64,000 bases of DNA from JAABVY01 sp964627935 (lineage in GTDB: Bacteria > Zixibacteria > MSB-5A5 > JAABVY01). Shown here in pieces: positions 16,896 to 25,737 of this stretch. Made by a program: the position numbers and the translations under genes. The DNA lies in NCBI GenBank assembly GCA_964627935.1, contig CAZVLB010000019.1, forward strand, positions 1 through 64,000. The letters are read 5' to 3'. Position 1 is the first letter of the stretch. Every line of letters starts with the position of its first letter. The notes beneath the pieces are model-generated. The model saw only the letters and a list, made by a program, of their open reading frames with translations, was not told the origin of the DNA and made no database searches.

Positions 16896-17638
16896 GACAG
16901 CTTCTGGCATTCACAGTTACATCGCTTAAACTCTATTTCCGCAGCCGTGAAGCGATCATGTGGAATATCGCCTTTCCCATTGCCCTGTTCATTTTCTATG
17001 TTACCGTTTTCTCCGGCATGTATCCCGATGAGTTCAGCCGTCCCCAGGCAATTGCCGACAATCTTGCCAAAATCCTGGCCATTACCATAATGTCGGGCGG
17101 CCTGTTTACTCTGGCAATAAGCGTATCGGTCATGAAGGAAAAGGGCATTCTCAGGCGTTATAAAGTCACACCTATGCGTCCGCAAACGCTGGTGACAGGC
17201 ATTGTAATCCGCCAATATATTTTCATGATGCTGATTGTGGTGCTATTGTTTCTGATCGCCATATTTGGATACAAGGCGGAAAATTCCGGTACCTACTTTG
17301 ATATATTTGTTGCTGTGACTTTGGGAATAATAGTCTTTGGTGCGCTGGGATTTGCCATCGCCGGCATGACCAAAACCAATCAGAGTGCAATCGGTGTGGC
17401 GAATCTGCTATTCATGCCCATGCTGTTTATCAGCGGAACCGCGATTCCCAGATTCCTCTTCCCGGACTGGCTGGTGACTGTATCCAAATTCCTGCCCGCA
17501 ACACACATGTATGACCTGATATTCAATATCATGGTCATGGGCGAGACCCTGGCCGAAAGCACAACCCCTCTCTTAATCCTGACGGGGTTTGGGGTCGGTT
17601 TCCTGATCCTGGCTTCACTTGCTTCACGCTGGGAATAG
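16892..17638 (+). CDS. ABC-2 type transporter permease
   Basis: 248 residues with about six hydrophobic segments. The first is AFPIALFIFYVTVFSGMYP, followed by large central ones around IRQYIFMMLIVVLLFLIAIFG and LLFMPMLFISGTAIPRFLFP. The latter FISGTAIP motif is typical of ABC-2 permeases (DrrB/YhhJ/NosY-like). The TTG start is supported by AGGAGG 8 bases upstream and the 4-base overlap with the ATPase gene. It is the last gene of the unit and converges on the pterin dehydratase gene 6 bases away. Confidence 0.88.
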   Translation: MRQLLAFTVTSLKLYFRSREAIMWNIAFPIALFIFYVTVFSGMYPDEFSRPQAIADNLAKILAITIMSGGLFTLAISVSVMKEKGILRRYKVTPMRPQTLVTGIVIRQYIFMMLIVVLLFLIAIFGYKAENSGTYFDIFVAVTLGIIVFGALGFAIAGMTKTNQSAIGVANLLFMPMLFISGTAIPRFLFPDWLVTVSKFLPATHMYDLIFNIMVMGETLAESTTPLLILTGFGVGFLILASLASRWE

Positions 17639-17644
17639 CCCGCG

Positions 17645-17965
17645 CTATTTCAATTCATCGATCTTGGCCGCCAGAATGAAATCATTTTCAGACAACCCAC
17701 CAATGGCATGGGTCCAGATTTCAAACTCAGTCTTATTATAATGCACGCAGAAATCGGGATGATGACCTTCGTCTTCGGCCAGTTGCGCCACGCGATTCAG
17801 GAATTTCATGTTTTCAATGAAATTCTCGAATTTGAATTCCTTGCGTAAATGGCCATCCTTGACATGCCAGTTCTCGACTTTGGTCAGCATTTCATCGATT
17901 TCGTTTTTATCATATGGTTTGGTGCCGCCCTCGCAGGGCACGCATTTCTTCTGTACTAAATCCAT
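17645..17965 (-). CDS. phhB: 4a-hydroxytetrahydrobiopterin dehydratase (PCD/DCoH)
   Basis: 106 residues, normal for the family. It begins with the KCVPCEGGTKP segment typical of bacterial PCD and has the active-site motif EGHHPD with two adjacent His, then WTHAIGGLSENDF. The enzyme dehydrates 4a-hydroxytetrahydropterin in pterin recycling. No phenylalanine hydroxylase gene is nearby, so the role may be in molybdopterin or other pterin metabolism. It lies downstream of purA on the same strand, but a terminator separates them. Confidence 0.92.
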   Translation of the reverse strand: MDLVQKKCVPCEGGTKPYDKNEIDEMLTKVENWHVKDGHLRKEFKFENFIENMKFLNRVAQLAEDEGHHPDFCVHYNKTEFEIWTHAIGGLSENDFILAAKIDELK

Positions 17966-18027
17966 AATATCTCTCCTTTATCCCTAAAAACAATATCTTG
18001 CGGTGCAATGTTTCATCTGCTGACCAA

Positions 18028-18057
18028 ACAAAAAGCCCGGCATCTCAACCGGGCTTT
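18028..18057 (-). terminator. Rho-independent terminator of the tig-purA operon
   Basis: Perfect 9-bp stem AAAGCCCGG/CCGGGCTTT (18032-18040, 18049-18057) with a T run on the minus strand, 23 bases after the purA stop. Confidence 0.92.
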
Positions 18058-18079
18058 AATCATAGAATAATATCCTAAA

Positions 18080-19348
18080 TCAGGGCATTACAATCGTCTC
18101 TTCACGGCCCGCGCCGGTGGATATGATCGTGGCTTTGCAGCCCACATAATCCTCGATAAAGCGGATATAATCTTTGGTTTCCTCCGGGAGATCATCATAT
18201 TTGGTCAGGCCCTTGATCGATTTCTTCCAGCCTTTTCTGGTTTCATAAATCGGCTTGACGCTGTCCAGGTTTGAGATCAAAAATTCCCCCCGATCCTCCG
18301 GCAGTTCATAGCGCGTGCAAACCTTGATTTCATCCAGTTCATCGAGCACATCCAGCTTGGTAATCGCCAGATCTGTTATACCGTTGATCCTGACAGCATA
18401 TTTCAAAAGCACCAGGTCGAGCCATCCGGTTCTGCGCGGCCGTCCGGTGGAGGCGCCGTATTCCTTGCCCGCGGCACGCAACTCCTCGCCCTGCGAGTTG
18501 TCCAGCTCGGTAGGGAAGGGGCCGTTGCCGACACGGGTTTGATAAGCTTTGACTATTCCGACAATCTTGTGAATATAGCCGGGCGGCACACCCAATCCGG
18601 TCAGAGCTCCGGCTATAGTGGTATTGGATGATGTCACGTAGGGATATGTGCCGTAGTCTATATCCAGAAGGGTGCCCTGGGCTCCCTCGAAAAGTATCTT
18701 TTTTCCGTTGCGATTGGCCTTTTCGAGATATATGGGCGCATCGACCACCATCGGCTTGATCTTTTCGGCATATTCCATCAGGCAGTCAAAGAGCTTATTG
18801 AGATCCTTTAAATCGCCCTCGCCGAACTGCTCGATAGCATCTTTCTTGAGCTTAAAATTCGTTTCCAGTTTCATCTTCAGGAGATCGGGGAAAAACAGGT
18901 CATAGACCCGCACCCCGAAACGTGCATATTTGTCAGTGTACGTCGGCCCGATTCCACGCAATGTCGTACCCACTGAATTTTTGCCCAGCATTGTCTCGAT
19001 CCATTGCTCGATCCATTTATGATAGGGCATAACCAGATGCGACAGTCCCGAAATAAACAGCCTGTTGCGCACATTGATATTTTTTTTCTCCAATCCCTCA
19101 ATCTCATCAAACAGGCGCCATAGATCGGTAACCACACCATTGCCGATCAGGCAGACTTTATTGGGATGCAGGATTCCGGAAGGAATCAGGTGCAGTATAA
19201 ATTCCTCGCCATTGATAATTACCGTGTGCCCGGCATTGGCGCCGCCCTGCGAACGGGCTACAATATCCGCTTTTTCCGATAGCAGATCGACAATCTTGCC
19301 CTTGCCTTCATCGCCCCATTGACTTCCAACCACCGCTGTGTGTTTCAT
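18080..19348 (-). CDS. purA: Adenylosuccinate synthetase
   Basis: 422 residues. It catalyses IMP + Asp + GTP to adenylosuccinate in AMP synthesis. The P-loop-like GSQWGDEGKGK sits at the N-terminus, and GGANAGHT, GTTLRGIGP, TRVGNGPFPTE and GASTGRPRRTGWLD follow in order. I start at ATG 19348 (MKHTAVV) because GGGGA lies 7 bases upstream; the frame is open 12 codons further but without support. It is the last gene of the quality-control operon, 4 bases after engB, and ends at a strong terminator. Confidence 0.96.
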   Translation of the reverse strand: MKHTAVVGSQWGDEGKGKIVDLLSEKADIVARSQGGANAGHTVIINGEEFILHLIPSGILHPNKVCLIGNGVVTDLWRLFDEIEGLEKKNINVRNRLFISGLSHLVMPYHKWIEQWIETMLGKNSVGTTLRGIGPTYTDKYARFGVRVYDLFFPDLLKMKLETNFKLKKDAIEQFGEGDLKDLNKLFDCLMEYAEKIKPMVVDAPIYLEKANRNGKKILFEGAQGTLLDIDYGTYPYVTSSNTTIAGALTGLGVPPGYIHKIVGIVKAYQTRVGNGPFPTELDNSQGEELRAAGKEYGASTGRPRRTGWLDLVLLKYAVRINGITDLAITKLDVLDELDEIKVCTRYELPEDRGEFLISNLDSVKPIYETRKGWKKSIKGLTKYDDLPEETKDYIRFIEDYVGCKATIISTGAGREETIVMP

Positions 19349-19352
19349 AAAT

Positions 19353-19952
19353 TTATCCCCTGCAGTTATTGATTCTCCAATCAATCCAGCTCATAATCTC
19401 TTTCTTGCCGAAACCCTTGACCGCCGAAAAGGGCTGCGGAAACAGGTCGGGCGGCAATCCGAATTTCTTGACAGCGTTCTTTACCGAATTTATAAGTTGA
19501 TTCTTTGAAAGTTTATCCGCTTTGGTAAGCACGATCATATGATAAATACCCTGCTCATTGAGCATCAGGTTCATCTCCAGGTCCAGCCTGGTGGGATCAT
19601 GACGGCAGTCCACCAGCTGCACCACTCCGCATAAATGTTTTGACAGCCCGAAATAATCGGCCATCAGATTGCCCCAGCCCTCGCGCATCTTCTTGGAAAC
19701 TTTGGCATAACCGTAGCCGGGCAGATCGACAAAATGTATCTTGTTGTTGATCAAAAAATAATTTATAGACTGTGTTTTGCCGGGTGTCTGGGATGTTTTC
19801 GCCAGGCTTTTTCTTCCGGTCAGCTTGTTCAGCAATGTCGATTTGCCGACATTGGATCGTCCCGCAAAGGCAATTTCCGGTAAACCGCACCCCTTGAAAT
19901 TTTTAAAATCATAGACAGAAGTCACGAATTCAGCGCTTTTTACTTCTAACAT
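19353..19952 (-). CDS. engB: Ribosome biogenesis GTPase YsxC/EngB
   Basis: 199 residues. G1 GRSNVGKST, G3 DLPGYG and G4 TKADK are intact, with the family's TSQTPGKTQ switch I region. It is needed for large ribosomal subunit assembly in the cytoplasm. The start overlaps the end of lon by 23 bases, consistent with coupling, and purA follows 4 bases after. The lon-engB order is conserved in many bacteria. Confidence 0.95.
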   Translation of the reverse strand: MLEVKSAEFVTSVYDFKNFKGCGLPEIAFAGRSNVGKSTLLNKLTGRKSLAKTSQTPGKTQSINYFLINNKIHFVDLPGYGYAKVSKKMREGWGNLMADYFGLSKHLCGVVQLVDCRHDPTRLDLEMNLMLNEQGIYHMIVLTKADKLSKNQLINSVKNAVKKFGLPPDLFPQPFSAVKGFGKKEIMSWIDWRINNCRG

Positions 19953-22314
19953 TGCGTTTCTTTTTCGGGAAGATAAAATCTATGACCTGATCAGCCTTAT
20001 CGACCTGTTTGAGTTTCAATCCCGAGGTGATCTCTTTGGGAAGTTCCTCGATCTGGGCCGCGTTCCTGGACGGGCAGACGATCTTATTGATCCGGGCTCG
20101 TCGTGCGGCGATGAATTTTTCATTCAGCCCGCCCACACCCAGCACTTGGCCGGTTAATGTCAATTCGCCCGTAAATGCAGTATCTGCCGGCACAGGCTTG
20201 CCGGTAAATGCCGACAACATCGCCACCAGCAGGGTAATACCCGCCGAGGGACCGTCCTTGGGCACCGCGCCCTCGGGGACATGAATATGTATCTCGGTCT
20301 CTTTATAGAAATCTCGCTCCAGCCCGAACTTTTCGCAGTTGCTGCGGATATGCGCCAATGCGGCCGCGGCCGATTCTTTCATAATTTCACCCAATTGGCC
20401 GGTCAGGCTGAGATGGCTCTTGCCCGGCATAAGCGATACCTCGACCGGAAGAATCTCCCCGCCGCTCTCGGTCCATGCCAGACCGTAGGCACGCCCCACG
20501 ATATCATCCTCCAGACGTTCCATCTCAAGGAAGCTGGGAGCGCCAAGATACTCCTTGACCTTTTTAGGCGTAACATTGAATACCCGTTTGCGTTTATTGG
20601 TCAGAACCTCCTGCGCCACTCGACGGAATATGCCCGATATCTTGCGCTCCAGTTCACGTACCCCGGCCTCACGGGTGTATTCCCGGATAATCTTTTGCAG
20701 AATGGAATCATCCATCCGGATGGTATACTTGTCCAGTCCCATCTCTTTCCTGAGGCGCGGAATCAGGTAATCTTTGGCGATTTTTATCTTCTCAAAGTCC
20801 AGGTAACCGGGCAGACGGATTACCTCCATACGGTCTTTCAATGGCGCCGGTATGCCCTGCAATGTATTTGCAGTTGTCAGAAAGAGCACCTGCGATAGAT
20901 CGAAATCAACCTCCATAAAATGATCCGAAAACATATAATTCTGTTCCGGATCCAGTGCCTCCAGAAGCGCCGCCGAGGGATCGCCCCTGTAATCCGCGCC
21001 AACCTTATCGATCTCATCCAGCATGAATACCGGGTTTGATGATCCCGCCTTTTTGATCGATTGGATTACACGGCCGGGCATGGATCCTATATAGGTTCTG
21101 CGATGCCCACGGATTTCAGCTTCGTCTTTGAGGCCGCCCAGTGACATGCGCACGAACTTCCGTCCCAGTGCCCGTGCCACCGATCTGCCAATGGAGGTTT
21201 TGCCCACACCGGGAGGGCCCACAAGACACAAAATCGGACCGCGCACTTTGCTGGCCAGCTTGATTACCGCCAGATGTTCCAGGATTCGCTTCTTCGGTTT
21301 CTTCAGGCCGAAATGGTCCTCGTCGAGAATTTTCGAGACCTTCCGGAAATCGCTTTTATCCCTGGTATAGACTCCCCAGGGAAGCTCGAGCAGCCAGTCA
21401 AGATAGCCACGTACTACCGCGGCCTCGGCCGAAAACGGATGCATCTTCTGCAGGCGGTTGATTTCCTCACGCGCCTTTTGACGCACTTCCTTGGAAGCCT
21501 TGAGTCTCTTGAGCTTGCCCTCGTATTTCTGAATATCGGAACTGCCCTCATCGAATTGACCCAGCTCCTCCTTGATCGCCTTGAGCTGATGCTGAAGGTA
21601 GTATTCGCGCTGGCTCTTAAGCAGAGATTCCTTGACTGTAGTATCAATCGAATCCTGAATCTTTAAAATCTCGATCTCATTTTTGAGGATCTTGTCCAGC
21701 AGCAAAAACTGGGCATAGATAGTCGAGGCCTCGAGAATCGACTGCCGGATTTTGAGCTTTACTTCCAGATGAGCCGCAATCGTATCGCCCAGCTTTTCGA
21801 AATCCTCCAGCTGGTTGACATACAGAAGTACCTCATCGGGAATACGATGAGACAGGCGCACATACTCCTCGAATTTGCCTGTAACCCGTCTGGTAACCGC
21901 CTCCATATCATTTTTGCGCGCTCCCTGCTTGAGGTTGAAAACCTCCAGGTCAACATTGTAGCAGTTTTCATCCAGGTACATATCCTTAAGATTGGCACGA
22001 GTAACACCCTCAACCAGCACCTTGATCATCTGGCTGGGCAGCTTCATGACCTGCAGCACCCGGGCCACTACCCCGATCGCATAAAGATCGCTCTGCTCCG
22101 GTTCATCCACCTGCGCCTTGCGCTGAGTGCACAGGAAAATCAATTTCTCCGATACCATTGCCTCCTGCAGGGCATCTATAGAAAACTGACGGCCCAGCAG
22201 CAGGGGTACAACCATGTTGGGGAATATTACTATGTCTCTTAATGGCAAAAGCGGGAGCGTTTGAGGAATCTCAATCGTCTCATTATTATGCTCGAATTCG
22301 AAAGTGTCAGGCAC
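19930..22314 (-). CDS. lon: ATP-dependent protease La (Lon), first copy
   Basis: 794 residues with the full LonA layout: N-terminal substrate domain (LPLLPLRDIVIFPNMVVPL), coiled region, AAA+ module (Walker A GPPGVGKTS, Walker B VFMLDEIDK) and protease domain with the Ser-Lys dyad (PKDGPSAG Ser; GGLNEKFIAARRA Lys). Start is GTG overlapping the 3' end of clpX by 8 bases. It degrades misfolded and regulatory proteins. A second, equally complete Lon is encoded at 37290-39665; this copy lacks that protein's lysine-rich tail but has a short basic end (KKRNVRSKKR). Confidence 0.96.
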   Translation of the reverse strand: MPDTFEFEHNNETIEIPQTLPLLPLRDIVIFPNMVVPLLLGRQFSIDALQEAMVSEKLIFLCTQRKAQVDEPEQSDLYAIGVVARVLQVMKLPSQMIKVLVEGVTRANLKDMYLDENCYNVDLEVFNLKQGARKNDMEAVTRRVTGKFEEYVRLSHRIPDEVLLYVNQLEDFEKLGDTIAAHLEVKLKIRQSILEASTIYAQFLLLDKILKNEIEILKIQDSIDTTVKESLLKSQREYYLQHQLKAIKEELGQFDEGSSDIQKYEGKLKRLKASKEVRQKAREEINRLQKMHPFSAEAAVVRGYLDWLLELPWGVYTRDKSDFRKVSKILDEDHFGLKKPKKRILEHLAVIKLASKVRGPILCLVGPPGVGKTSIGRSVARALGRKFVRMSLGGLKDEAEIRGHRRTYIGSMPGRVIQSIKKAGSSNPVFMLDEIDKVGADYRGDPSAALLEALDPEQNYMFSDHFMEVDFDLSQVLFLTTANTLQGIPAPLKDRMEVIRLPGYLDFEKIKIAKDYLIPRLRKEMGLDKYTIRMDDSILQKIIREYTREAGVRELERKISGIFRRVAQEVLTNKRKRVFNVTPKKVKEYLGAPSFLEMERLEDDIVGRAYGLAWTESGGEILPVEVSLMPGKSHLSLTGQLGEIMKESAAAALAHIRSNCEKFGLERDFYKETEIHIHVPEGAVPKDGPSAGITLLVAMLSAFTGKPVPADTAFTGELTLTGQVLGVGGLNEKFIAARRARINKIVCPSRNAAQIEELPKEITSGLKLKQVDKADQVIDFIFPKKKRNVRSKKR

Positions 22315-23548
22315 TCTGTCTCTCTTCGTAAATGATTTTGGGTTGATCGCCTTTGTTTATAACATCCTCAGTAATGACGCATTTGACAATATCTTTTTTG
22401 GAGGGCAGTTCGTACATCACTTCCAGCATAGCCTCTTCCAGAATCGATCTCAATGCACGGGCGCCGGTTTTGCGAATTTTGGCCTTGGCGACTATAGCAT
22501 CAAGCGCCTCCTCCTCAAATTCCAGCTCGACATCGTCCATCTTGAACAGCTTTTTATACTGCTTGACCAGTGCATTCTGGGGTTGAGTCAGTATCTGTCG
22601 CAAAGCATATTCATCCAGCTCATGCATCGAGCAAACCACCGGCAATCTGCCCACCAGCTCAGGAATAAGGCCGTAATTCAAAAGATCCTCAGGCTGAACC
22701 ATCTCGAGAATTTCACCGGTTTTGGTCGAATCAATTGTCGCCTTTTCGGCCGCAAAGCCCAGTGCTTTCTTGCCCACACGACGAAGGACGACCTTCTCCA
22801 GGCCATCAAATGCCCCACCACAGATAAACAGTATATTGCGTGTGTTGATCTTGATGAACTGCTGTTCCGGATGTTTGCGTCCTCCCTTGGGGGGGATATT
22901 GGCCTCGGTGCCCTCGAGAATTTTCAGCAGGGCCTGCTGGACACCCTCCCCGGAAACATCACGGGTTATAGAGGGGTTGGCGTCACGGCGCGATATTTTA
23001 TCGATTTCATCAATATAGACAATACCGTATTCCGCCAGCTTAAGATCATAATCGGCCGCCTGAACCAGCCTGACCAGTATATTTTCGACATCCTCACCCA
23101 CGTAGCCGGCCTCGGTCAAAACTGTAGCGTCGGCAATGCAAAACGGCACCGACAGCATGCGCGCCAATGTCTGCGCAACCAGTGTTTTGCCGGTCCCGGT
23201 CGGGCCCAGGATAAGGATATTCGATTTTTCCATCTCGACATCATCCTTATCATCGGAGGGCGCCATGACACGCTTGTAATGGTTGTATACCGCTACCGCG
23301 ATTGACTTTTTGGCCTTATCCTGGCCGATAACGTATTTGTCGAGAAAGGCCTTGATATCGGCTGGTTTCAACAGCTTGAAATCGCGGGATATCTTGACCC
23401 GGCGCTCCTCTTCCTGCAGGATGCGGTTGCAGAGCGTGATACATTCGTTACAGATCAGCGCATTGTCTCCCGAAAACAAACGGGCCACGGGCGGGCTGCT
23501 TCGTCCGCAGAAAGAACATTTCTTATGTTGTGGAGGCAGTTCAGGCAT
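22307..23548 (-). CDS. clpX: ATP-dependent Clp protease ATP-binding subunit ClpX
   Basis: 413 residues. The N-terminal zinc-binding domain has four Cys (C11, C14, C33, C36). Walker A GPTGTGKT, Walker B VYIDEIDK, the pore region and sensor motifs follow. The ClpP-docking loop normally reads IGF or similar. I start at ATG 23548 because GGAGA lies upstream; a start 12 codons earlier is possible but unsupported. It unfolds substrates, including ssrA-tagged proteins, for ClpP, encoded just upstream. Confidence 0.96.
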   Translation of the reverse strand: MPELPPQHKKCSFCGRSSPPVARLFSGDNALICNECITLCNRILQEEERRVKISRDFKLLKPADIKAFLDKYVIGQDKAKKSIAVAVYNHYKRVMAPSDDKDDVEMEKSNILILGPTGTGKTLVAQTLARMLSVPFCIADATVLTEAGYVGEDVENILVRLVQAADYDLKLAEYGIVYIDEIDKISRRDANPSITRDVSGEGVQQALLKILEGTEANIPPKGGRKHPEQQFIKINTRNILFICGGAFDGLEKVVLRRVGKKALGFAAEKATIDSTKTGEILEMVQPEDLLNYGLIPELVGRLPVVCSMHELDEYALRQILTQPQNALVKQYKKLFKMDDVELEFEEEALDAIVAKAKIRKTGARALRSILEEAMLEVMYELPSKKDIVKCVITEDVINKGDQPKIIYEERQSA

Positions 23549-23615
23549 AATAATCTCCAAAAAAATTGGGCTTGTAAAGCCCAATTTGCAAATTTAAGAG
23601 GTTGTCGATTTCAAA

Positions 23616-24200
23616 TCAAGCTCTTTTTTCATAGACCTCGTCGACCAGGCCATATTCCTTGGCCTCCTCGGCCGACATCCAGTAATTTCGGTCCGTATCC
23701 TTTTCTATACGTTCGATTTCCTGTTTTGTGTGATGAGCCAGGATTTCATTAAGGGTTTTTTTATGTCTCAGGTATTCTTTTGTCTGGATTTCGATATCAG
23801 TAACCTGACCCTGCACACCGCCCCAGGGCTGATGGATCATGATCCTGGAATGGGGCAGGCTGGAACGTTTGTCGTCCGCGCCCGCTGCCAGTAGAAGTGC
23901 GCCCATGCTGGCCGCCATACCCATACAGGTTGTGGCCACCTCGGGCTTGATAAACTGCATCGTGTCGTAAATCGCCATCCCGGCTGTCACCGATCCGCCC
24001 GGCGAATTGATATACATGAAAATATCCTTGTCCGGGTCCTCGGCCTCCAGAAACAGGAGCTGGGCGATGACCAGGTTGGCAACATGATCGTCAATAGGTG
24101 TGCCGATGAATACGATTCGGTCCTTGAGCAGGCGGGAGAATATATCCCAGGAGCGTTCTCCACGTCCGGTCTGTTCGACTACAATGGGAACTAACGGCAT
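23616..24200 (-). CDS. clpP: ATP-dependent Clp protease proteolytic subunit ClpP (Asn at the catalytic Asp position)
   Basis: 194 residues with no propeptide beyond MPLVPIVVEQ. Ser98 (GMAASMGA) and His123 (MIHQP) of the triad are present. Aligned by eye with E. coli ClpP (ERDTERDRFLSA), the third residue falls in EKDTDRNYWMSA and is Asn172, not Asp; the codon is AAT. Listeria ClpP1 is known to have a Ser-His-Asn triad, so the enzyme may still be active or may be less so. AAAGGA lies upstream of the ATG. It sits between tig and clpX. Confidence 0.95.
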   Translation of the reverse strand: MPLVPIVVEQTGRGERSWDIFSRLLKDRIVFIGTPIDDHVANLVIAQLLFLEAEDPDKDIFMYINSPGGSVTAGMAIYDTMQFIKPEVATTCMGMAASMGALLLAAGADDKRSSLPHSRIMIHQPWGGVQGQVTDIEIQTKEYLRHKKTLNEILAHHTKQEIERIEKDTDRNYWMSAEEAKEYGLVDEVYEKRA

Positions 24201-24215
24201 AAGATTCCTTTCTGT

Positions 24216-25478
24216 TTACATCTCTTCGATCTTGGAATTCTCGATTATAAAATCCAGAACCTTTTCCTCAAGAATCGATTCCTTGATATCCTGGATCTTT
24301 TTCTGGGCGGCCAGAAATTCCCTGGCCTTTTCAACTGTTATATTTGACCTATCGGCAAAATTCTCCAGCCACTTATCCGTATCTTCTTTGCTGACAGTGA
24401 TATTTTCCTTCTCGGCAATCTCATGATAAATCAGGTTCCAGCGTATGAAACGTATGCCGGTGACCTTGTATTTCTCACGGATCGCATCCTCATCAACCTT
24501 CTGATCCTGATACTGTTCCTTCACATCGGCCACAATCGTATCCAGGTAATTTTCCAGAAGCGATTCCGGAAGCTCGAATTCATTGGCGGCGATTACCGAT
24601 TTCACGGCCTGTTCACGTATATCATTTTCTACTTCCTGCTTTTTACGCTCAAGGATTTCCGCGCGAAGCTTGTCTTTCAGTTCTTCCTCGGATTTGGCGC
24701 CATCGAACTGCTCGAAAAACTCCTGGTTCAACTCCGGCCTGATTATCTCTTTGACTTCCTTGACCATGACATTGAAGCCCAACTGCTTGCCGGCCATGCT
24801 CTCATCGTAATAGTCATCCGGATATGTGACCGTGATCTGACGTTCATCACCCACTTTAGCTCCCTGCAAACCGTCAATAAACTCAGGCAGGGTAACACTG
24901 CGGTCGAGATGAAACGTGAAATCGGTCATCTTATCGTCTTTTAAGGTGTTTTCCGGATCGAGCATTTTTTCCATGTCGACAATTACAAGGTCGCCCTCGG
25001 ATGCGGGCTGATCGTCTTTGGGCTTGAGCGATGAATGCTGGTCGATTATGCGGTTATAGGTCTTTTCGACTTCGTTTTCATTAATTGTCTCGGGCTGTTT
25101 TTTAAGGGTAAAGCCAGTATATTTTTGTACATCGACCTCGGGCTTGACATCGAATTCTGCCGTGAATTCAATCGGTTTGCCGGACTCTATCTGGATCATG
25201 GAAAATACCGGCTCACTGATCGGGAATACACCCGACTCCTTAACCGCTTTGGTATATGCATCCGGGACCATAGTTTCCAGCACCTCTTTTTCGGCCAGCT
25301 TGCCGTAGCGGGATTTGATGATATCAATCGGCGCTTTGCCGGGACGGAACCCGGGAATCCTGGCTTCCTGTTTCAGAGCCTTGTAGACTTCGTCAAATTT
25401 GCTCTGTACATCCTCTTGCGGGATAGTGATTTTCAACTTTCTGTGCCAGTTTTTTTCCTCAACCAGATCGTACTTCAA
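24216..25478 (-). CDS. tig: Trigger factor, ribosome-associated chaperone and prolyl isomerase
   Basis: 420 residues. The N-terminal ribosome-binding signature IPGFRPGKAP is intact. The central FKBP-like PPIase domain (about 150-240) contains DLVIVDMEK and VTYPDDYYDESMAGK, and a long helical C-terminal chaperone domain follows. The start codon is TTG, preceded by AGGAGG at only 4 bases. It is the first protein-coding gene of tig-clpP-clpX-lon-engB-purA, 70 bases downstream of tRNA-Leu on the same strand, and may be cotranscribed with the tRNA. Confidence 0.95.
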   Translation of the reverse strand: MKYDLVEEKNWHRKLKITIPQEDVQSKFDEVYKALKQEARIPGFRPGKAPIDIIKSRYGKLAEKEVLETMVPDAYTKAVKESGVFPISEPVFSMIQIESGKPIEFTAEFDVKPEVDVQKYTGFTLKKQPETINENEVEKTYNRIIDQHSSLKPKDDQPASEGDLVIVDMEKMLDPENTLKDDKMTDFTFHLDRSVTLPEFIDGLQGAKVGDERQITVTYPDDYYDESMAGKQLGFNVMVKEVKEIIRPELNQEFFEQFDGAKSEEELKDKLRAEILERKKQEVENDIREQAVKSVIAANEFELPESLLENYLDTIVADVKEQYQDQKVDEDAIREKYKVTGIRFIRWNLIYHEIAEKENITVSKEDTDKWLENFADRSNITVEKAREFLAAQKKIQDIKESILEEKVLDFIIENSKIEEM

Positions 25479-25548
25479 GAGTCCTCCTATGTGAGTACCT
25501 GTATTGTCATTAGAATGCTGTTTACAGGCTCTTGTTCCAGCCTAAAAA

Positions 25549-25632
25549 TGCGAAAGAGGGGAGTCGAACCCCTATGGCCTCTCGGCCACTGGATCCTAAG
25601 TCCAGCGCGTCTACCAGTTCCGCCACTTTCGC
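25549..25632 (-). tRNA. tRNA-Leu (anticodon TAG)
   Basis: An 84-nt class II tRNA. Acceptor GCGAAAG/CTTTCGC, anticodon stem CTGGA/TCCAG with loop CTTAGGA (anticodon TAG), a long variable arm TGGCCGAGAGGCCA, T arm AGGGG/CCCCT. CCA is not encoded. Confidence 0.95.
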
Positions 25633-25737
25633 AAAGAGAATTAAATTTAAGCCGGTAATATAAAAAATGGGGCATTTATGGGCAAGGATTTTAACTGGTT
25701 CTATATTCAATATGATTTCTAAGGTTTGCTGAGAAAT

